Shown here one piece after another: positions 62,139 to 64,000 of a stretch of 64,000 bases of DNA. Every line of letters begins with the position of its first letter. Position 1 is the stretch's first letter. The DNA comes from JAHRAW01 sp965212085 (GTDB taxonomy: Bacteria; Pseudomonadota; Gammaproteobacteria; Arenicellales; Poriferihabitantaceae). The stretch spans positions 2,294,001 through 2,358,000 of the forward strand of contig OZ243042.1 of the NCBI GenBank assembly GCA_965212085.1, read 5' to 3'. The notes beneath the pieces were generated by a model that was given only the letters and a program-made list of their open reading frames with translations, was not told the DNA's origin and ran no database searches. The position numbers were made by a program, and so were the translations under genes.

Positions 62139-62428
62139 TGGATTCCCGAATGCGATGAAAAATATGGTCGCTATCGCTCCCTATTTTTCTATCGTTCGGG
62201 AATGACGGCAAAGGCGTAAGGAAGGGTTGGGGAAGCGGTTAAGCATCGCCGGGGGCAGGTTGCGACCTGCCCCTACTACCCGCAAATGCGGGTATGACAC
62301 CGAGGAAGATTTGCACTTTCATGGGTATGACACCGAGAGCGTGGCAACAACGCTGTCGTCATTCCCGAGCGTTAGTGTCCGTTGCCGCGTAGCGGCTTAC
62401 GGACACTTGCGTACTCGGGAATCCAGTG
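62139..62428. mobile_element. Composite A-B hairpin element, copy 3
   Basis: Repeat A 62139-62206, an extra 90 bp with palindrome D, the conserved linker (from about 62296, ACACCGAGGAAGATTTGCAC) and repeat B 62357-62428. It is longer than copies 2 and 4 by that insertion. Confidence 0.78.
62252..62273. repeat. Palindrome D, copy 3
   Basis: GGGGCAGGT and ACCTGCCCC arms around TGCG, inside composite element copy 3. Confidence 0.75.
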
Positions 62429-62465
62429 CCACACCGGCAGTGTCCGCCGGCCAAGCGGTGGCGTA

Positions 62466-62486
62466 GGGACAGGTCGTGACCTGTCC
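62466..62486. repeat. Palindrome D, copy 4
   Basis: GGGACAGGTCGTGACCTGTC plus one base, 14 bases downstream of the autotransporter stop. Confidence 0.75.
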
Positions 62487-62499
62487 ATGCCAATCCAAT

Positions 62500-64000
62500 T
62501 TAGAAGCGCAGCGAACCGGTCAGCCGGATGTTATGCCCGATGTCGTTGTCATCTTGCTTGGTGCGTTCGCCGGTCAACTCCAATCGTAAGCCGCGCTTCG
62601 TCCATTTGCCGAGGGCATTGGAGAAGTCCATTCCCATCTTTTGACTGCGCCCGTCTGCTGTCCAGCCGGGTTCGAGGGTGAAGGTAATGCCTCGGCCTTG
62701 CGTGCCGGGGTCAAACCGCACTTGCAAACTGGCGTTCCATTCTTCGTAGTCGTTTTCTTCGTGTACCAGCAAGGCGTTGGCTTTCGCCTGCATGCTCAAA
62801 CCGCTTGCGGGGTGGCGGTAGTCAAAGCCTAATCCCAAATCAGCACCGCTACCTTGTTCGGCGTCGCCGTCATCCCAGCGCAGGCCGAGTTCCCAGTTCG
62901 GGGTGAATCGGGCACCGTTCGGGGAGGGGGTGCCGGGGGCGCGGCCTTGTATGGCAAAGCGCAGGCGTTGGGAGTCTGCGGTTACTGCCGGCAGGTCGGT
63001 TTCTTCGTTCTTATCGGATTCCAGTTCCACGGCAAAGGCGCTGGCTTTCCACGACCATTCGCTGCGTTTGTACGTGGTCAGGTCGCCGGAGACGCCGGCG
63101 GCTATCATTTGCATTTCAATATCCACGTCGGTGGTCTCGGCATCCCCGTCCGTGGCCAGTTCGGCGTCTCCTTCGCCGTAGCCGAGGACTACCCATGCGT
63201 TGCTGGTATCGGTGGGTTGCCATTGAATATAGGGCAGGATGCTGGTCAGGTCGGCATCCAAATCGCCCTGGATGTCGTCTGCTTGGTCGTCATAATCTAT
63301 TTCGCCGTTGCTTTCGGAGATGGCGAGGCCGAGGCGGGTGCCGTTCGGGGTGCGGTAGTCTGCGCCGAGGTAGGCTGAGGTTACGTCGCCGTCTTGTTCA
63401 AAGTCGTTTTCGGGTTTGCCGTCGAAGTTGCTGGTGGTGGCGCGTGCCCAGAGGCTCCAGTTGGGGGTGCCGGGGGCGGCGTTGTTGAGGTTGAGGTGGA
63501 ACGCGCTTTTCATGAGGAGGTCGCGGGGGGACATTAATGTGGTGGTGACCGGGGTGGGCGTGCCGGTGGTGGCACCGTTGGATGTGGTGTCGGCGAGGTT
63601 TGCGCTGTTTATGGTATCGGCGAGGTCATGTTCAACTGGATTCCCGATACGATGAAAAACATGGTCGCTATCGCTCCCTGTTTTTCTATCGTTCGGGAAT
63701 GACACCGAGGGTGATTTGTATTTTTGTGGGTATGACGCCGAGGGCGTGTTAACAACGCTGCCGTCATTCTCGAGCGTTAGTGTCCGTTGCCGCGTTAGCG
63801 GCTTACGGACACTTGCGACTCGGGAATCCAGGGTTTGGGCGGGGGTGGTGGTTGCTAACTCAAACTTGTGGCCGCCGATGGTGAAGTGGCTGGTGTTTGC
63901 GCGTCCGGCGGGGGTGGAGAGGTAGTCTTCAAATACGCCTACCGTGCCAGAGGCAAAGGCGCGCCCAAACGCCGCCAAAGTCTTCTCCAAAACGCGTTCG
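62500..64000 (-). CDS. Autotransporter beta-barrel protein (N-terminus beyond window)
   Basis: About 500 C-terminal residues; the frame is open to the right edge (a TTG at 63990 is not a real start). The first visible residues (VLEKTLAAFGRAFASGTVGVFEDYL) match the helix-rich linker before the barrel in this autotransporter family. The barrel begins near DLLMKSAFHLNL and has NWSLWARATTSNFDG, DGDVTSAYLGADYRTPNGTRLGL, VVLGYGEGDAEL and ends LTGSLRF, with the terminal Phe that BamA recognises. Between linker and barrel, about 65 residues (LDSRVASVRKPLTRQRT... to ...FHRIGNP) are the translation of a composite A-B repeat read through in frame. SurA and the NalP-like subtilase are potential partners. 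Confidence 0.88.
   Translation of the reverse strand, partial: ERVLEKTLAAFGRAFASGTVGVFEDYLSTPAGRANTSHFTIGGHKFELATTTPAQTLDSRVASVRKPLTRQRTLTLENDGSVVNTPSASYPQKYKSPSVSFPNDRKTGSDSDHVFHRIGNPVEHDLADTINSANLADTTSNGATTGTPTPVTTTLMSPRDLLMKSAFHLNLNNAAPGTPNWSLWARATTSNFDGKPENDFEQDGDVTSAYLGADYRTPNGTRLGLAISESNGEIDYDDQADDIQGDLDADLTSILPYIQWQPTDTSNAWVVLGYGEGDAELATDGDAETTDVDIEMQMIAAGVSGDLTTYKRSEWSWKASAFAVELESDKNEETDLPAVTADSQRLRFAIQGRAPGTPSPNGARFTPNWELGLRWDDGDAEQGSGADLGLGFDYRHPASGLSMQAKANALLVHEENDYEEWNASLQVRFDPGTQGRGITFTLEPGWTADGRSQKMGMDFSNALGKWTKRGLRLELTGERTKQDDNDIGHNIRLTGSLRF
63637..63831. mobile_element. Composite A-B hairpin element, copy 4, inside the autotransporter gene
   Basis: Repeat A 63637-63703, 58-bp linker (ACCGAGGGTGATTTGTATTT, GGGTATGACGCCGAGGGCG), repeat B 63762-63831. 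No stop codon arises in the autotransporter frame, so it adds about 65 residues to the protein. Ends and linker match copy 2. Confidence 0.85.

Larger units (their letters stand above)
61970..62499. other. Repeat-filled gap between cvpA and autotransporter
   Basis: No gene. In order: palindrome D (62015-62034), lone repeat B (62042-62109, lacking its outer GTCATTC), composite A-B element (62139-62428) containing palindrome D (62252-62273), and palindrome D again (62466-62486). Confidence 0.75.

Noticed and set aside
62000..62490. CRISPR array
   Set aside because: The repeats are palindromic and of several kinds with unequal spacing; there are no regular repeat-spacer units and no cas genes.

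Overview
The window looks like the chromosome of an uncultured, GC-rich Gammaproteobacterium. Outer-membrane biogenesis genes (lptD, surA, lpxH, murU, lipoprotein lgt) and two autotransporters show a diderm cell. The orders fis-purH-purD, lptD-surA, ubiK...comM, accB-accC-DUF3426 and initiator-tRNA-Met/rimP-nusA-infB-rbfA-truB are gammaproteobacterial. Most of the window is dense housekeeping sequence. No rRNA, CRISPR array, prophage, transposase or integrase is visible.

Layout. 1-5.2 kb is an accessory, AT-richer stretch: a truncated FRG-domain gene, a secreted ankyrin/DUF4189 protein, and a tightly overlapping hsdM / zeta-like kinase / 62-residue operon with no hsdS or hsdR in view. 5.2-19 kb carries yyaL, lgt, aroQ, accBC, a DUF3426 membrane protein, fis, purH, a DUF2628-like membrane protein, purD, a DUF192 protein and an S9 peptidase. 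19-23 kb has rne behind a 1 kb upstream gap, then rpmB-rpmG. 23-29 kb has a TauD-like dioxygenase, a GCS2-type ligase, a homocysteine methyltransferase, a DD-carboxypeptidase, lipB and murU. 30-39 kb has lptD-surA-ubiK, a subtilase lipoprotein autotransporter, comM and a flavodoxin. 39-45 kb has a four-gene operon around a ferric-reductase-like/Rieske fusion (one gene only 55 codons), a thioesterase, a CDF transporter and an SDR. 44.6-50 kb is pstSCAB-phoU, split by repeats. 50-62 kb has a DMT transporter, tRNA-Asn, the truB-to-initiator-tRNA cluster, cysS, lpxH, purF and cvpA. The right end is the beta-barrel end of a second autotransporter.

The most unusual content is non-coding. Two hairpin repeats, A (about 66 bp) and B (about 72 bp), share the same tips (GTCATTCCCGA and TCGGGAATCCA, up to a flip) and are joined as roughly 196-290 bp composite elements at four places; one lies in frame inside the autotransporter gene. 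A third, GC-rich arm (C) combines with A into 420-490 bp mirror-image elements between murU and lptD, between ubiK and the subtilase, and on both sides of the SDR gene in inverted orientation. None encodes a transposase, so they behave like non-autonomous (MITE-like) elements. Short tandem repeats of 7, 8, 12 or 13 bp also sit just upstream of several start codons (murU, surA, nusA, truB, thioesterase) or at the pstS stop, and hexamer repeats encode dipeptide runs in protein linkers.

Functionally, the genes cover fatty-acid and aromatic precursor supply (accBC, aroQ), purine synthesis (purF, purH, purD), envelope assembly (lgt, lptD, surA, lpxH, murU, dacA), translation (rpmB, rpmG, rbfA, infB, nusA, rimP, truB, cysS, two tRNAs), RNA decay (rne) and phosphate uptake (pst-phoU).
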